This document shows, in pieces, positions 1-12,091 of a stretch of DNA of 64,000 nt; position 1 is the stretch's first letter; each line of letters starts with the position of its first letter. The DNA is from Lichenostomus cassidix. Lineage: Eukaryota > Chordata > Aves > Passeriformes > Meliphagidae. Below the pieces are notes generated by a model that did not search any database, was not told where the DNA came from, and worked only from the letters and a program-made list of their open reading frames with translations. The stretch spans positions 15,378,293 to 15,442,292 of the forward strand of contig CM039210.1 in NCBI GenBank assembly GCA_008360975.2, read 5' to 3'. The translations under genes and the position numbers were made by a program.

Positions 1-60
1 AATAGGAGAAGAGTAAACACATTAAGAAATGGGTGTGGGGGACCTGCAGCTATTATCACA
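1..60 (-). repeat. LTR 5'-end fragment, cut by window start
   Basis: On the minus strand this begins TGTGATAATAGCTGC and closely resembles the start of the LTR at 23314-23757. The next bases (61 onward) lack a polypurine tract, so this is an LTR placed in other sequence rather than the 3' LTR of an adjacent internal region. The rest lies outside the window. Confidence 0.6.
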
Positions 61-81
61 ACACACCTCAGCAGTAATGAA

Positions 82-99
82 GTCCCTGTTCAGGTGCCA
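82..99 (-). promoter_or_regulatory. Retroviral primer binding site, tRNA-Lys3-like
   Basis: The minus strand reads TGGCACCTGAACAGGGAC two bases after an LTR end, which matches the usual tRNA-Lys3 site at 16 of 18 positions. It marks the LTR at 102-389 as a 5' LTR of a minus-strand ERV. The internal region is lost after about 22 bases, where the LTR fragment at 1-60 starts. Confidence 0.6.
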
Positions 100-101
100 T
101 T

Positions 102-389
102 TGTGGCGTATGAATGTGAGACACTTGCTGTATGCGAAATGAGCCTGCTTTATTACAAAGTTAAACAGTATATATACTCTTAGTGTGAGAAGCTGTTTCT
201 TAGCTGTTCGCTTAGCCATTTACAATTCCTTGATAAATCTGTAAGTCTTGACAGTTTGTTATTCTTCTCTCAGGGCCACAAGGCAGCAGAGCGGGAAGCC
301 GTTATCTGCTTCAGGTCCTGTGTTGATCAGCATTCTTCTGTCTCCGGTTTGCACATGATTGTGGCAGCCACTTCCTCTGTAACTCCACA
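102..389 (-). repeat. 5' LTR of a minus-strand ERV
   Basis: The 288-bp unit reads TGTGG...CCACA on the minus strand, giving a 5-bp terminal inverted repeat. A TATATA box (about 165-172) and an AATAAA signal (about 150) lie in the right order and a primer binding site follows. These are standard LTR marks. I could not check a target duplication because the other end is lost. Confidence 0.65.
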
Positions 390-524
390 GAGATGAATAA
401 GGTAATTTAAAGAAATACAGAAGTGATTAATAACACCAATCAAAGAGGAAATTTGGGGCTAGCACTGAGGATCTATTATAGCTCTGCTTGTTAAAAAGTG
501 ATTTAACTAAATGTCACTAAATAT

Positions 525-995
525 CAGGCACATTCAACATGAGTTCCCAACAGGGCAAGTCCTGCTAAACTAATTTGATATCCTTCTCTGATAAGGTCAC
601 CCATCCAGTGGATGAAGGCAAGGTGGTGGATGTAGTTTTTCTGTATTTTAGTAAGGCTTTTGAGACTGTCCCTCACAGCATCTTTCTGGACAAGTTGTCC
701 AACTGTGGGATGAACAAGTTCATAGTGCACTGGGTGAAGAACTGGCTGAAGGGTAGAGCTCAAAAGGTTGTAGGAAATGGAGCTACTTCTGGCTGGTGAC
801 TGGTCACTAGAAGTGTTCCTCAGGGCTCAATTCTAGAGCCAGTTCTGTTCAATGTATTTATCAATGATCTGGATGCTGGAGTTGAATGCACCAGTAGCAA
901 GTTTGCTGAGGATGCTGAACTGGGAAGTGCTGTTGACTCCCTTCAGGGACAAGAGGCCTTGCAGAAGGATCTAGATAGATTGGAGTACTGATCAA
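525..995 (+). repeat. CR1 LINE fragment (reverse transcriptase part)
   Basis: The plus strand has the characteristic CR1 ORF2 run: a KAFETVPHSIF-type stretch, then NWLKGR, then the QGSILEP...[13 protein letters not shown] region with stops and frameshifts. It ends inside the conserved 'aggatctagatagattggag' segment at about 975-985. The element is decayed, 5' truncated and also 3' truncated. Confidence 0.85.
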
Positions 996-999
996 TGCT

Positions 1000-1680
1000 G
1001 ATTTGCATGCTAAGGCTACAATTAATGGCATTTGGGTTCCTCAGGTGATCACGAACCTGATCTTCACTTACAGTGGGGGGAAGCCACATCAGTAGCTGAC
1101 CCTTAGTCCTTGAAGCACACATGCACATAGGATAGGAGATTTCATAGAGAGATAATTAAAAGATTTAATAAGATAGGACAGACTTTGGTGATCAGGCACA
1201 TGGCTCAATCAGACAAATGTACTGACTGGATCTGTTTTACATTCAACCAGCTCCTTTTATACCCATTTCTGTCTACCCCCGTCTTTTGTTCCTCTCCAAT
1301 TCCTCTCCTCTGCTTATTCCTTCACAAGCTTGTATAGTTCCACCAAATGCTCTCCAACATGCTGGATCCTCAGGTTTTGATTGTTATCAGTTACAAAATC
1401 CCAGTTTTCCTGCAGTTTCTTGATAGCACATTAACCAATGTGACTGGTGAGCTTTGTTTCTAGTCTTTGCCTTTGTCACATTTGTCTGTCAGGTTTGTGT
1501 CTTTGTATGTTCTTGCCTATAGCTTCCTTTCTTATTATTCTCTTTGTACTAAAAAGGTTTTTGACCAGATACCCTTAAAGGAGCAGACACTCCCTCCTTC
1601 TCCATACCATTACAAAACCCCAGTCACATCTTCTGTCCTGGTGTTTGGTATAATACTAGACCCAGGGAGACTGATCAGTT
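1000..1680 (-). repeat. Probable LTR, unclassified
   Basis: It directly follows the CR1 piece. On the minus strand it has a TATAAAAGG box at about 1253-1262 and an ATTAAA-type signal near 1160. Both edges contain TGATCA, but no convincing target duplication could be fixed, so boundaries are approximate. Confidence 0.35.
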
Positions 1681-3482
1681 AAAAAAAGAAAGTGGTCTTT
1701 CTCAGGCAAAAAAAAAAACCCAACCAATCAAAAGAGAGCAACACTAATTCACAATATCAGCTGGAATAAGACAGTAAGCTTTTCACTCTGTCTTGCTCTC
1801 TCTTCAGCTATCCTACCTCCGTAATAGAAAAAAACAAACACCAACACATGAAATTTGCCTCACAGCTAGGACAACTTCAGAGGATTTTTTTTTTATTTTT
1901 ACCCTAAGCATCAGTTTAAGTCACAAAATCCTTGATAGCACAAACAAAATGTACACTGAGTAAATAGAAATGTGCAATGGGAAGGGCAGTATGTTAGTTA
2001 TCTATTTCACAGATACACAATAGTTTTCTAACTAAAAATAGATGCCATTCCAACCACTCATTAAAGAGCTTGAATACACTGTCTTTGAGTCCTTTAAATC
2101 CAGTGAAAGGAACTCCAAACATAATTATGTTTCATGTGTCTTCTGGCAATACCAATTCAGGCATCAAGGAAGTTCTGTTCATGCAATGAAACCATGGTGT
2201 TTTAAAGTTTGGGGTTCCCCTGCTTCCCTTGTTGCAATGAACAGCTAAATTAATCTGACACTTCATCCATACAACAGGGTATGTATGGGGTATGTGGAGT
2301 GTGCAGGGGAAGAGAGAAACTGGAAAGGGGATGGGGGGTAAGTAAAGGATTCAAAAGTAAAGTAATAAAAAATAATGAGGCTGTTCTTCCCAGCTTCTAT
2401 TGCTGCAAAGGAGCAAACTACCCTTTCAAATTGAATGTCCCATGCCCACAAATGAAATAATTGGTAATAGAAAGCTGCAAGAAAATTGCTTTGACAATGG
2501 TATTACTGTTGTAAGAGTTCAAAGGTTTTGGACATCAGGTCCGCAGCTGCCAAACCAGCAGAGAGAAAAGCTGGTTGTTGAGCCTTTGATTTCTACTTAG
2601 GCTGAAATTATTCCTGACTATTCCTGTACCTCAACATCTCCTCTGATTAAATCAGCCTCCCCCTTATCTCTTTCAGAGTGCAATTCACACGCTAATAAGT
2701 TCCCTACTCCCCACTGAAATGTGAGACCCTCACTCAAATTACCTCTATTTCAGAGTGACTCCTATAGTTATCAAAATTTAATCATGTCTTCAAAAATGTT
2801 GAAAAGTGGTCATTGGAGGCAAAAGGTCACAGGATGCAATATTTATTTTTCTCTATCTTTCAGTCATCCAGATGATATCTATAATGACAGTTGACATGCT
2901 GGAGGTTGTGAGAACACATTAATTTATGCAGCCTTGCTTTTGCTCTCACTGTGGTGCACCAGCTTGCTTTAACAAACAGGTATTAGCAAGGTCTGAGGTG
3001 AAAGGTCATTAATAATAGTAGCACTGTATATGAAAGAGGCTGTCGTGCAGTCAGAAGACCCCTGTACAGCAGAGCAGTTAGATTTTCTTACCACCTTCTC
3101 AGAGACAAAAGAGAGTTTGAAAATTGATTAGACCTTTCTGTAGCCTTGCAGTCCTGTGAAATTATGGGAGGAGAAAGAAAGGTGAGAGGGGGAGGGAGAG
3201 AAAATTATTCTAATACTGAAAATGTTAAATGTAAAATAATTTTATGATTCTTTACTGAAATTTATCATCAAAATCAGTCCCAACTCAATACAGTCAAAAA
3301 GAAAAGATCATTCTTGGAATAAGAGTTCTTTCAGCTATACATTTCAGAGGCAGTCATCGGTACCAGCAGCCCTCAGTGACTCTCCTGTATACTTTGTATT
3401 TAACAGTGAAACTCTGGCATAAGATAACATCATTCCCAGCTGTAACATTCCAAAGTAGGTTTCAGTAAAATAAGCAGTAATG
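1681..3482. other. Unclassified AT-rich sequence
   Basis: No gene, ERV coding motif or CR1 similarity was recognised. The short open frames here have no family features. The stretch may be single-copy flank or very old repeats. Confidence 0.4.
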
Positions 3483-3754
3483 TGTCACTGTTGGACCGCT
3501 AGCGGAGTGAAAAGTCGAGAGGCTTTCTCGGGTAATCAAAAATTCTGCATTTATTATTTATTTTAACAACTTATATAGACTTTCACAGGTCATTTGGATT
3601 GGGCCAATTCAAAACCTCCCCCCTAGGCCGATTGGCCAGGCTTGAACCGCCTGTCTTCCAAAAGACTGTTTCAATAACACAAAAACTTTATCTTTATTTA
3701 TAAAACATAGGAAGAAGAGAAAAGTTCCCATGGGAAAGAATCTCTGTTGCCACA
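3483..3754 (-). repeat. 3' LTR of element C
   Basis: A 272-bp LTR that is nearly the same as 10391-10664, with a few substitutions and a small length difference near 3718. It is preceded on the minus strand by a G-rich polypurine tract (about 3755-3767). Confidence 0.88.
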
Positions 3755-4057
3755 GCTCCCCCTTTTTATTTAAGAACAGAAGGCATTGCTTGTGAACCTC
3801 TGTGAATCAGCATGAAGGATCTGCTTGGTAGTGGCCAGTTAACAAACAGAGCCTAGCTAAAACTCGAGAAGGGGTCTGTCCGGCGGTGGCCAGCCACCGA
3901 ACAGAGCCCAAACCAGATGCTGATTTAAGGTGAACAGAGAGACTCTCAGCAATACCTTGGATAGAGCATCTATAAAACCTAATTCTACATACAGATCTAT
4001 AATTCAGTTAAAACATGTTTTCAAAGTCCTTGCTTTCTGACTCCATAAAAATTAATT
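3755..4057 (-). other. Non-coding 3' region of element C
   Basis: About 300 bases between the pol stop and the 3' LTR. It holds the polypurine tract and a duplicated motif: GGTCTGTCCGGCGGTGGCCAG near 3873 resembles the AGTGGCCAGTTAAC stretch near 3830. No open frame resembles Env. Confidence 0.6.
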
Positions 4058-6727
4058 TCAGTCTCTGCTTGTGGAAGGACTGGCTTCCTGATGGTCGGTG
4101 TCTTGGTCATCATCAGAAGGATCACTTGGTTGGTGTTCTGCATTCTGGTTGTTATTTTGAGGTTGCTGGTTCTGTCTCTGGAGCTTCAGGTCAGGGTGAA
4201 TGCATTTTGCAGGCAGCCATCGTACCCCAGTATCTGTGGAAGCGCAAGCATACCCACAACCCCAAGCAATAAGCTCATGTGGGCCTTCCCAGGTGTTAGT
4301 AAGTAGGTTCCGTACCCATACATTAGCCCGGGGCAAATGCAACTCGCCTGACGACTGCAATGAGAGAAAATGGTTCAAAATCACAGGATTATTCGAATTT
4401 GGTAGCACTGTAAGGTGATTGATTGTATACAAAGCTTTTTCCAGTCGGCTCTGTGGTGTTTCCCCATGCATTCCCCCTTTTTGCCTTTCCAAGACACGCT
4501 TCAGAGTACCATGAGCCCATTCAACAATGGTTTGGCCAGTAGGAGAATGCGGGATACCGAATGTGTGGTCTACACGCCATAGGTGTAAGAACTGCCATGT
4601 CTTCTGCGAGGCGTAGGCAGGACCATTGTCGGTTTTCACAGTGGCTGGCACCCCCAGGACCGAGAAGACTAATTTCCAATGGGCAATGGCATCACGACTT
4701 TTTTCTCCATTATGAGCAGTTGCCCACATAGCTGAGGAGAAAGTGTCAATAGACACATGCACATACTTGACTTGGCCAAATTCAGGGATGTGTGTCACAT
4801 CCGTCTGCCACAACTGCAAGGCCTTTAGACCTCTGGGGTTTACCCCTGGTGGCAGAGGTGCAGCGAGTCCGTGGCAGTCAGCACAAGCACTGACAATGTC
4901 ACGAGCCTCAGTTGGCGTCAATTGAAACTGCTTCTGCAGGGTATGTGCACTCTGATGAAAGAAATTGTGCGATGCCTTGGCTTGTGCAATTTTGTCAGGC
5001 TGAGGTGCCACCCATGTAGGGTTGGCTAACATGTCAGCCCTGGCATTGCCTTCTGTTATAAAACCCAGTAAATTGGTGTGGCTTCGAATGTGCAAAATAT
5101 AATATGGATGCACTCGAACCTGAATCGCCTTCCACAGGGTTCGCAATAGTGAAAGCAGAGCCACATTATTGACTTCTTTTAAAAGTGAGCAATCCAAATG
5201 TTTGGTTATGTCTGCTACATAAGCAGAGTCAGTGACCAAATTCAAAGGCACCTGAGAGAACCGCTGAAAAGCTATGGCAACTGCTTTCAATTCAACCAAC
5301 TGAGCAGAGCCTGTCTCATGGCCTTTCAGCACTTGCCACTCAGATCCTTCCTTCCAGGCAACAATGGCCTTTCCTGTTTTCCCAGAACCGTCCGTGAAGA
5401 CGGTGGGTCCGTGAACTGGCACCCGGCTGTTCTTTGGCCACAACGTAAGACTGATTGAATTTGTGAGCTGCAGCAATTTGTGGCTGGGCAGATGATAAGC
5501 AATCTGCCCTGAGAAACTTTGCAGTGCACTTTCCAAAGGAGTGCTATTAGCAAGACTCCATTCAAAATTGTCCCGTGATACCGGAACAACAATCATTGCA
5601 GGATCTGCTGCCATGAATTGTAAACACCGATAACGGCATTTAGTTATCAGGCAAGCTATCAACTCGAACAATGTGGGTGCTGTCTTTTTTGGCTGATGGG
5701 GCAAAAAGACCCATTCCAGGATGTGCAAAGGATCATCCCATTGTTTGTTCCACTGGCCAATGATACCCGTAGGTTGGAGGTCTGGAGCAGTAATGAAAAC
5801 AGTGATATCAGTAGAGGGATCTACTCGATAAACCTGATGAGCAGAAACAGCTTGTTGCACTTCATTCAGCACCTGTCACGCCTCAGGAGTCAATTGCCGA
5901 GGTGAGTTTAGATCAGGGTCCCCCTTTAAAATATTAAAAAGTGGGGAAAGTTTTGCATTGGTTAGCCCCAGATACAGACGTAACCAGTTGATGATACCCA
6001 GCAATTTTTGGGCATCATTCAGAGTCTTAATAGTGTCTTAAAACTGCACCTCTTGATGTTGTATGGTTTGATCCAAGATTTTTACTCCCAAATATTTCCA
6101 AGGAGGCTGTTGTTGAACTTTCTCTGGAGCCACTTGCAACCCATAGGAATGCAAGGCATTGAGCAGTCGAGGCTGTAACCTCCGCAACTCATCCTGGGTG
6201 GATGTTGCCACCAGGATATCATCCATATAATGGTAGCAGAGTGCCTCAGGAAACTGCTCACGGATTCCGGACAAGGCTTGAGCGACATACCATTGACAGA
6301 TAGTCGGGCTATTTTTCATGCCCTGAGGTAACACTTTCCACTGAAATCTCTTTACAGGCTCCACATTATTAATTGCAGGCACAGTAAAGGCAAATTTTGG
6401 CCTGTCATTGGGGTGCAAAGGGATTGTAAAAAAACAATCCTTCAAATCAACAATCAAGATTTCCCACTCTGTGGGAATCATTGTGGGTGAGGGCATGCCA
6501 GGCTGTATGCTCCCCATACTTTCCATCACTGCATTAACTTTTCGGAGATCTTGCAATGGTCTCCATTTCCCCGATTTTTTCTTAATCACGAAAACCGGGG
6601 TGTTCCAGGGACTGGTAGAATGCTCAATGTGTCCCTGTTTCAGTTGCTCCTGAACCAGCTGACAAAGGGCGACTAATTTGTCTTTTGGCAGGGGCCACTG
6701 TGGTTCCCATATAGGTGTTTTGGTCAA
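4058..6727 (-). pseudogene. pol: Element C pol: RT, RNase H, integrase
   Basis: The product would copy and integrate the viral genome. Reading leftward from 6727: an RT domain with the PQGMKNSP motif and YMDD (about 6215-6226), an RNase H domain with the TDGS...E...TDS...D acidic set, then integrase with an HHCC zinc region, DVTH, TDNGPAY and IVEW catalytic positions and a C-terminal beta domain. TAA at 6038-6040 and TGA at 5876-5878 interrupt one continuous frame, so it cannot give a full protein. After the integrase fold comes a tail of about 45 residues rich in Q, N, D and S, unusual for the family. Retroviral pol identity is certain; the betaretrovirus-like class is inferred from motif spacing and the dUTPase upstream. 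Confidence 0.92.
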
Positions 6728-6780
6728 CCATCATAAAGATAGTGTGGAATACGGTGCGCCCTTGCACACAGTGACCCCTA

Positions 6781-7626
6781 TTAAAAATTTGTCGTGATTT
6801 GCACCCCCCAAGCTGCCAACACGTCCTGTCCCCAAAGGTTAATTGGAGCTGGAGTGACATAAGGCCGAATGGAGGCCATGTGTCCCTCTGGATCCTTTAC
6901 CAACACAGGTCACTTACTCAGTTGGCTCTGTGTGGTTCCTCCCAGCCCCATGATATTTGGTCCCACAGGGAAGGGGGGCCATGAAGGAGGCCATGAAGCA
7001 GAGGAAAGGATCATTGCATCAGCACCTGTATCGATCAAACCTCGGATTCAAATTCAATGCGGACATGCTTTCGGCATGATGAGGGTACAAATCATCTGTG
7101 GTGACTCATTAGAGATGGCAGCAGCCCAGTAGACCTGCGGAAGTCCCGGCAGTTCAGTGCTGTTTCCTCCGCCAACTTGCTGGTCCACCCTGGGAACAGA
7201 AGACTCAAAAGGCAACAATTGAGCAAGGTGAGTCTTTTCAGGAATGGTGACAGGGGGGTCTGATGTGGAAACCGTAGTGTGAACCTGGCCTTTGAAGCCA
7301 GCATTTATGACTTCTGCAAGAACAAGGATCCCTTGGCTGATGGCCTCAGGCCCTGCCACAAGCAGTGCACGGGCCCCCTGACCCAGGGGACCATCCACAT
7401 CCAAGGGAACCCTGTGGGCATTGCCAGATTCTAAGACGACTGTTGCTGCAGTGTAGGCGTTGACTCGGGCTGAGCCTTTGGTGCCTCTTCCACATTGACC
7501 GGGTAAGCCTGGGCCATCACCCTGTTCTGGGGGAACTGATGTGATGGGGGGCAAATCCCCCTTTTTGCACCCCTCTTCACGTTTCCTGACAGGGGTCGAC
7601 CATCTGCATGGTACTGCGACCTGCAA
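6781..7626 (-). pseudogene. pro: Element C dUTPase-protease frame
   Basis: It lies in a different frame from gag, whose last part it overlaps (7431-7626). The first part has dUTPase-type motifs (GSARVNAYTAATVV, then GILVLAEVINAGFKGQV). The aspartic protease follows in the same frame, with active-site DTGA at 7021-7032 and a late NLWGQDVL segment. TGA codons at 7054-7056, 7048-7050 and 6910-6912 break it; the frame closes at 6781. A dUTPase placed in the pro frame is typical of betaretroviruses. It sits between gag and pol as expected. Confidence 0.82.
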
Positions 7627-10288
7627 TAGTCTGAAGTGTGACCTGGCCTACCACACCTCTTACATTGAGGAGTCCCCGAATTTCCCTTTTTCTCTGAATT
7701 TTCTTTCTGCTTTGATTTGACTCATTTCCGTTTGTTCCCAGCTTTGGGCTGTTTTTGTCCCTGATCAGGGGGTTCCCGACCAGGCGACAGAAATGCAGCC
7801 AAAATGGATTTCCTGTGACTGTCTGCCTGCACTCTGGCACAAGCTTGTACCATGTCTGTGACAGAAGGATCCCCTGGTAGGGCATTGATGATCCTTCTAT
7901 ACTCGTCGTTGGCATTGTCTCTTGCCAACTGTTTGCACAAAATCTGTCTCAGTGTTCTATCTTCCACCTGCTTTTCCAAAGCTTCTGCTAGCTTCTCAAC
8001 AAATGTCAGGAAAAGCTCAGATTGTCCCTGCTGTATCTTTGTGTATCGTGTTTGCGGGGCGATCATCTCTATAGTTCTTACAATGGCTCCCATACCGAGC
8101 TGTTGGATTTGCTCCAGGATCCGAAGATCCCAAGCAGCTTGAACATTGGGGTTAGTGAAATGTCCTTTACCCATGAGGACATCAGTCCCAATCATGCACC
8201 TAGGGTCCTCGGGAGGCAAGGACATATTTTTCTGTATCTGTTTTTCAACCATCGTTTTCCAATTGTCTTCAAAGGCGCTGTATTGCATGGGGTGAAACAA
8301 CACCTGAACCAAATATATAATATCAAATGGAGCAAGCAAATCACTATTTATCACTCTAAGAAGTTGCATGAGATGCCATGGCTTGTGACCTTTGAAGACA
8401 GATCATTTGCCACTTTTTATGCAATGGAGGCATGCCTGCTCTTCTCTGCCAAGTCCAGGCCAGGCACAAACACCGGTAAAGCCTGAGTGCCTCCTTGTAG
8501 GAAGCTAGCATCACCCTGACCTGCCATAGCAGTTTTGCAGCCCTCCCATCATTTTGGCATCCCTATTTTCTCTATAAGTTCCCAGTCTCCCGCATGCAGC
8601 GCGCCCTGCTTGACTGATTCCCAGAACTGCAGGGACTCACGTGGGAGGAATATCCCCACGCTGCTGCAGCGTCTCCAGGGGTTGCTCAGAACCCAATGCT
8701 TTTTCTTTTTCACCGCCCGTGTGAGCCTTCGCCCAGGAGGGAGGATTCCCTCCTCGTCACTGTCTGAATCGTCAGTGTAAGGTTTTCTATCCCCAAGCCC
8801 TATCACAAAAGACGGTGTCTGGCTGGACACAGTGTCCGCACCGAAAAACTGCGCAGTGATAGGGTTGGTGGAAGGGCTAGAGGACGGTGGCATTACCAGC
8901 ACGCCATTAGGCGCGTTTGCCAAGCTCGCCGGCACAGCTCCAGCACGCTGTGCCAAGGCTGCATTCGCCACTGAACCCGTCAGAAGGATCGGTACCTGTC
9001 CGTGTCCTAAGTGTCCCCGCGCCACCACTGCCATGTTGGCTGCTGCATCAGCAGGAAGCCCAGACCCTTTCTGGGCTCCTGAGATGGGGACTTCTGGCCC
9101 AATCCAGCCTGCGCACTGGACTTTCCGTGAGCAGAGCTCCGCCATATCTCGGCGGATTCTGGCCACTTCGGCCAGTAAATCCTTTAAAAGCCGAGATGGA
9201 GGAGGCTCCTCTGTGTTCGGCTCGGAGTCCCGTGCGTCTGAACCACAGGAAGGCTGTCCCGGCATGGCTTCTGTGGAAATGTCAATCAAATTCCCTACAG
9301 CAGAAGCACCGCCTGCTAGAGGCTTCTTTTCCCTTCCCTGCCTGGCCAAAATGACGGCTGGACCCAGAAGCCGGGCGGGGACCGCAGTTGGAGCTTGCAC
9401 CGGGTCCCGCGCACCGGCTGCAGCCAGTGGCACAGTTGGTGCCGGCCCGCCTGGGCCCGGCGGAACACCGGACTCGCCCGCTCCTGCGTCTGCATTCGCG
9501 GCGGCCGGGACCATGCAGGGGGCGGGGCGGCCAAATCCGCAGCTGTTCCGAACGGAACAGAGGTATGTTTCTTCCCGCCCGCACCGTGGACTCATCACCC
9601 GTCTCTGCTCTCTCAGTCCACACTGCCGAGACAGCCCGCTCGGCCGCCGCGACCCGCGGCAGCTGCCCACGAGGGGGGGCCGGGTCAGCACCATTTTGCG
9701 GGGGTGGGGGGGAACTGGGGCCAGACCATTGCGCAGAGGCAGGGGAGGGGGGACTCCCCTCACCGCCGACACCTCAGACCCGGTCCTCGGCCCCTCTTTT
9801 TTCAGCATCTCAGCCAGTTGTTCATTTGGGTGGACATAAATGCGATTGGGAAGGTCATTTGGAGAAGTATACTCGCTCTTTGTGGCTCCATCTGCTGACT
9901 ATGGGACGTCAGGGTCGGTTTGAGTTGGCATGTCTTTCGTGTGCCGTTCATCGACCGAAAGCAGAGATTCTAGACCTTTTAAAGCCTCTATCTCTGCATT
10001 GTAAAATTCCTGTCCCTTCAACGCGTCCCAAATTTCCCTCTATGTTCCATGGAGGCAGATTGTTTTCTGGTCTCCAAATATCATCTCTTTATACAAGGAC
10101 TTCCCAACACTGAGCCAAGAAGAACAGTCCATGTCCATCTCCCAGACCCCCGGGACCGCGTTCTCTGAAACCCACGTCAGCAAGTCATGAGCGACCTGCA
10201 GTGTCTTGGCTGCCGCTGGATCACCCCAAGGGTCCTTCAGAAAGGCTCGTTAAAGTTCGTCCTTAGGCGTGGGAGAATCCATCGCCAT
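7431..10288 (-). pseudogene. gag: Element C gag
   Basis: Structural polyprotein of the virus core. The start is taken as the ATG at 10288 shortly after the leader. The MA-like N-terminal part (10288 to about 9810) is followed by a very GC-rich Pro/Ala/Gly-rich linker (about 9800-8600), a capsid domain with the QGQSELF...FVEKLAEAL major homology region (around 7990) and one zinc knuckle CX2CX4HX4C (7623-7664). Stops occur at 10250-10252, 10040-10042, 9899-9901, 8549-8551, about 8417-8419 and 7722-7724, and the frame changes between 8417 and 8369. It is a long-dead gag. Confidence 0.85.
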
Positions 10289-10370
10289 ATCGGGACTGTG
10301 CCACGCCGCGCTGCAGGCGGGGGGGAGGGGCTCGGGATGGGAAGGGTGGTGTACCTTAGTTGCATGCAGT

Positions 10371-10388
10371 ACGCATCGGTGGTCACCA
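10371..10388 (-). promoter_or_regulatory. Primer binding site of element C
   Basis: The minus strand reads TGGTGACCACCGATGCGT two bases after the 5' LTR. The first eight bases fit the tRNA-Trp 3' end used by alpharetroviruses; later bases diverge. Confidence 0.55.
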
Positions 10389-10390
10389 GA

Positions 10391-10664
10391 TGTCGCTGTT
10401 GGACCGCTAGCAGAGTGAAAAGTCGAGAGGCTTTCTCGGGTGATCAAGAATTCTGCATTTATTATTTATTTTAACAACTTATATAGACTTTCACAGGTCA
10501 TTTGGATTGGGCCAATTCAAAACCTCCCCCTAGGCCGATTGGCCAGGCTTGAGCTGCCTATCTTCCAAAAGACTGTTTCAATAACACAAAAACTTTATCT
10601 TTATTTATAAAACATAGGAAGAAGAAGAGAAAAGTTCCCATGGGAAAGAATCTGCGTTGCCACA
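10391..10664 (-). repeat. 5' LTR of element C
   Basis: A 274-bp partner of the LTR at 3483-3754, with the same TG...CA ends (read on the minus strand), followed by a primer binding site. Confidence 0.88.
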
Positions 10665-10833
10665 GTAATATATTGAAATTTGTTGACATTAGGCTTGGGG
10701 GATGATTATTAGCCCATATTTTTTTTTCCTTGTAACCAGAGGAATTATTTCCAAACCTAATTGGATCGGTAGCCCTTGTCCTTATAGGAGGTTTCAACTT
10801 CCCAGACATCAACTGGGAATATCATACTGCTGT

Positions 10834-11492
10834 TGATTTAGGGGGGCTAGAATTTACTAATTTAAGGGAACTAGAAGCTGGATAATAATAATTTTTGAAC
10901 AGATTTAGAAGGTCAGAGATTGGATAATGATTTACTAAGTTTTGCTTGCTGAAGACAATGTATTATTCGCTTAATGATTTTGTACCTACCTAGTATCGGG
11001 GAGGATAGAGATAAGAGAGCCAAATAATTGAGAAAAACTACTGAGTGTGACTGAACATCCTGCTCTCGGACCCCAGAACTGGTACAAGTTCTAAGTTCTT
11101 AGGTACTAGTTCTAAGGCTTGGACTTGGACCAAGAACCAAGGGAGCATGCGCAAGGGAAAAGGGTGATGAGTTTATTTTGAGGAAGACTACTAACTTTGC
11201 CCCTCATTAATCTTTGGGATCCTGGCTCACAATTAATCTGTGGCACTGTGTTTGCGCAAACATATTTAAATGAACTTTGAACTCATTATAATACGTAGCG
11301 GGGATAGGTAATGAATATGTATAGGGACATTGTGTAACTTTATGCATATGTAACCTGTAACCTAATATAAACCTAGTGAAGTGCTGCTGACGGTGTGCAT
11401 GCCTTTGGAGGGGCTAACCCCATGCATCCCAGCTGGAATAAATGCATACCTACTTCATAACTATTTGAGTCGTGGAGTCAATCTGCGCCTCA
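10834..11492 (+). repeat. Solo LTR in CR1, 4-bp target duplication
   Basis: It starts TGATTTAGG and ends CGCCTCA and is flanked by CTGT on both sides (10830-10833, 11493-11496). Removing it rejoins CR1. AATAAA lies at about 11439. Its last 120 bases resemble those of the LTR near 29650-29790. Confidence 0.65.
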
Positions 11493-11608
11493 CTGTGACC
11501 AGCAGGTCTTGGAAATTACTGAAGTTTGTAGGAGATAACAGTCACTCAGTGAGCCAACTATGAAAGATACCCTCCTAGACTTGCTATTTGTGAATAAAGG
11601 ACTCATGG

Positions 11609-12091
11609 TGGTGCCTAAAGATTTTTGCTTTTTATATCGTTTTCATATGTTTATAGCTTTGTAGACTGTTAATACATAGTTATATATATTCAAGTACTTT
11701 TTCTGCCCTTTATCACATTTTAGAACAATAAGCAAACCCTTGCTAACACATTCCTGAAATTCTGTTTGGTCTTATTCTCAATAAGGGAATTTCTAACAAG
11801 GACATTTTGTTTTCCACCAGCACCTGAGAGACATAACAAGAAATAGGGAAAAAAAGCCCCTGGAATAACTCCAAAGGGGGAGACCCAGAGGTGGGCTACT
11901 GGGGGAACTGATCTCTGATTGGATGTGCCTGCTAGATATACTAATTAGTTAACCTTATAAAAATTGTAGAAATCTTTTATCATGTGTGCATATAGCCATA
12001 TTTGTTCACCTGAAAGCTTTCATTCAAGATCTACTTTTTATCTAACTACTTTAACACTGTTGCAAGGTTTTTCCTTTTGTCTTAGGCAACA
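11609..12091 (+). repeat. Old solo LTR in CR1
   Basis: It starts TGGTGCCTAA and ends TTAGGCAACA, a 10-bp imperfect terminal inverted repeat. A TTATAAAAA box lies at about 11955. CR1 resumes right after it. The putative target duplication (ATGG/ATAA) has decayed. Confidence 0.5.

Larger units (their letters stand above)
3483..10664 (-). mobile_element. Element C: env-less beta-like (ERVK) provirus
   Basis: A complete 7.2 kb two-LTR provirus on the minus strand: 5' LTR 10391-10664, gag, dUTPase-protease, pol, 3' LTR 3483-3754. The flanks GTAATG (3477-3482) and GTAATA (10665-10670) form a 6-bp target duplication with one mismatch, as usual for ERVK. A polypurine tract lies next to the 3' LTR. 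Only about 300 non-coding bases separate the end of integrase from the 3' LTR, so there is no env. All three coding regions carry stop codons. Confidence 0.9.

Noticed and set aside
8832..10113. Long plus-strand frames of 335, 241 and 167 codons
   Set aside because: They are shadows of the GC-rich gag linker of element C, which has the recognisable domains on the minus strand.
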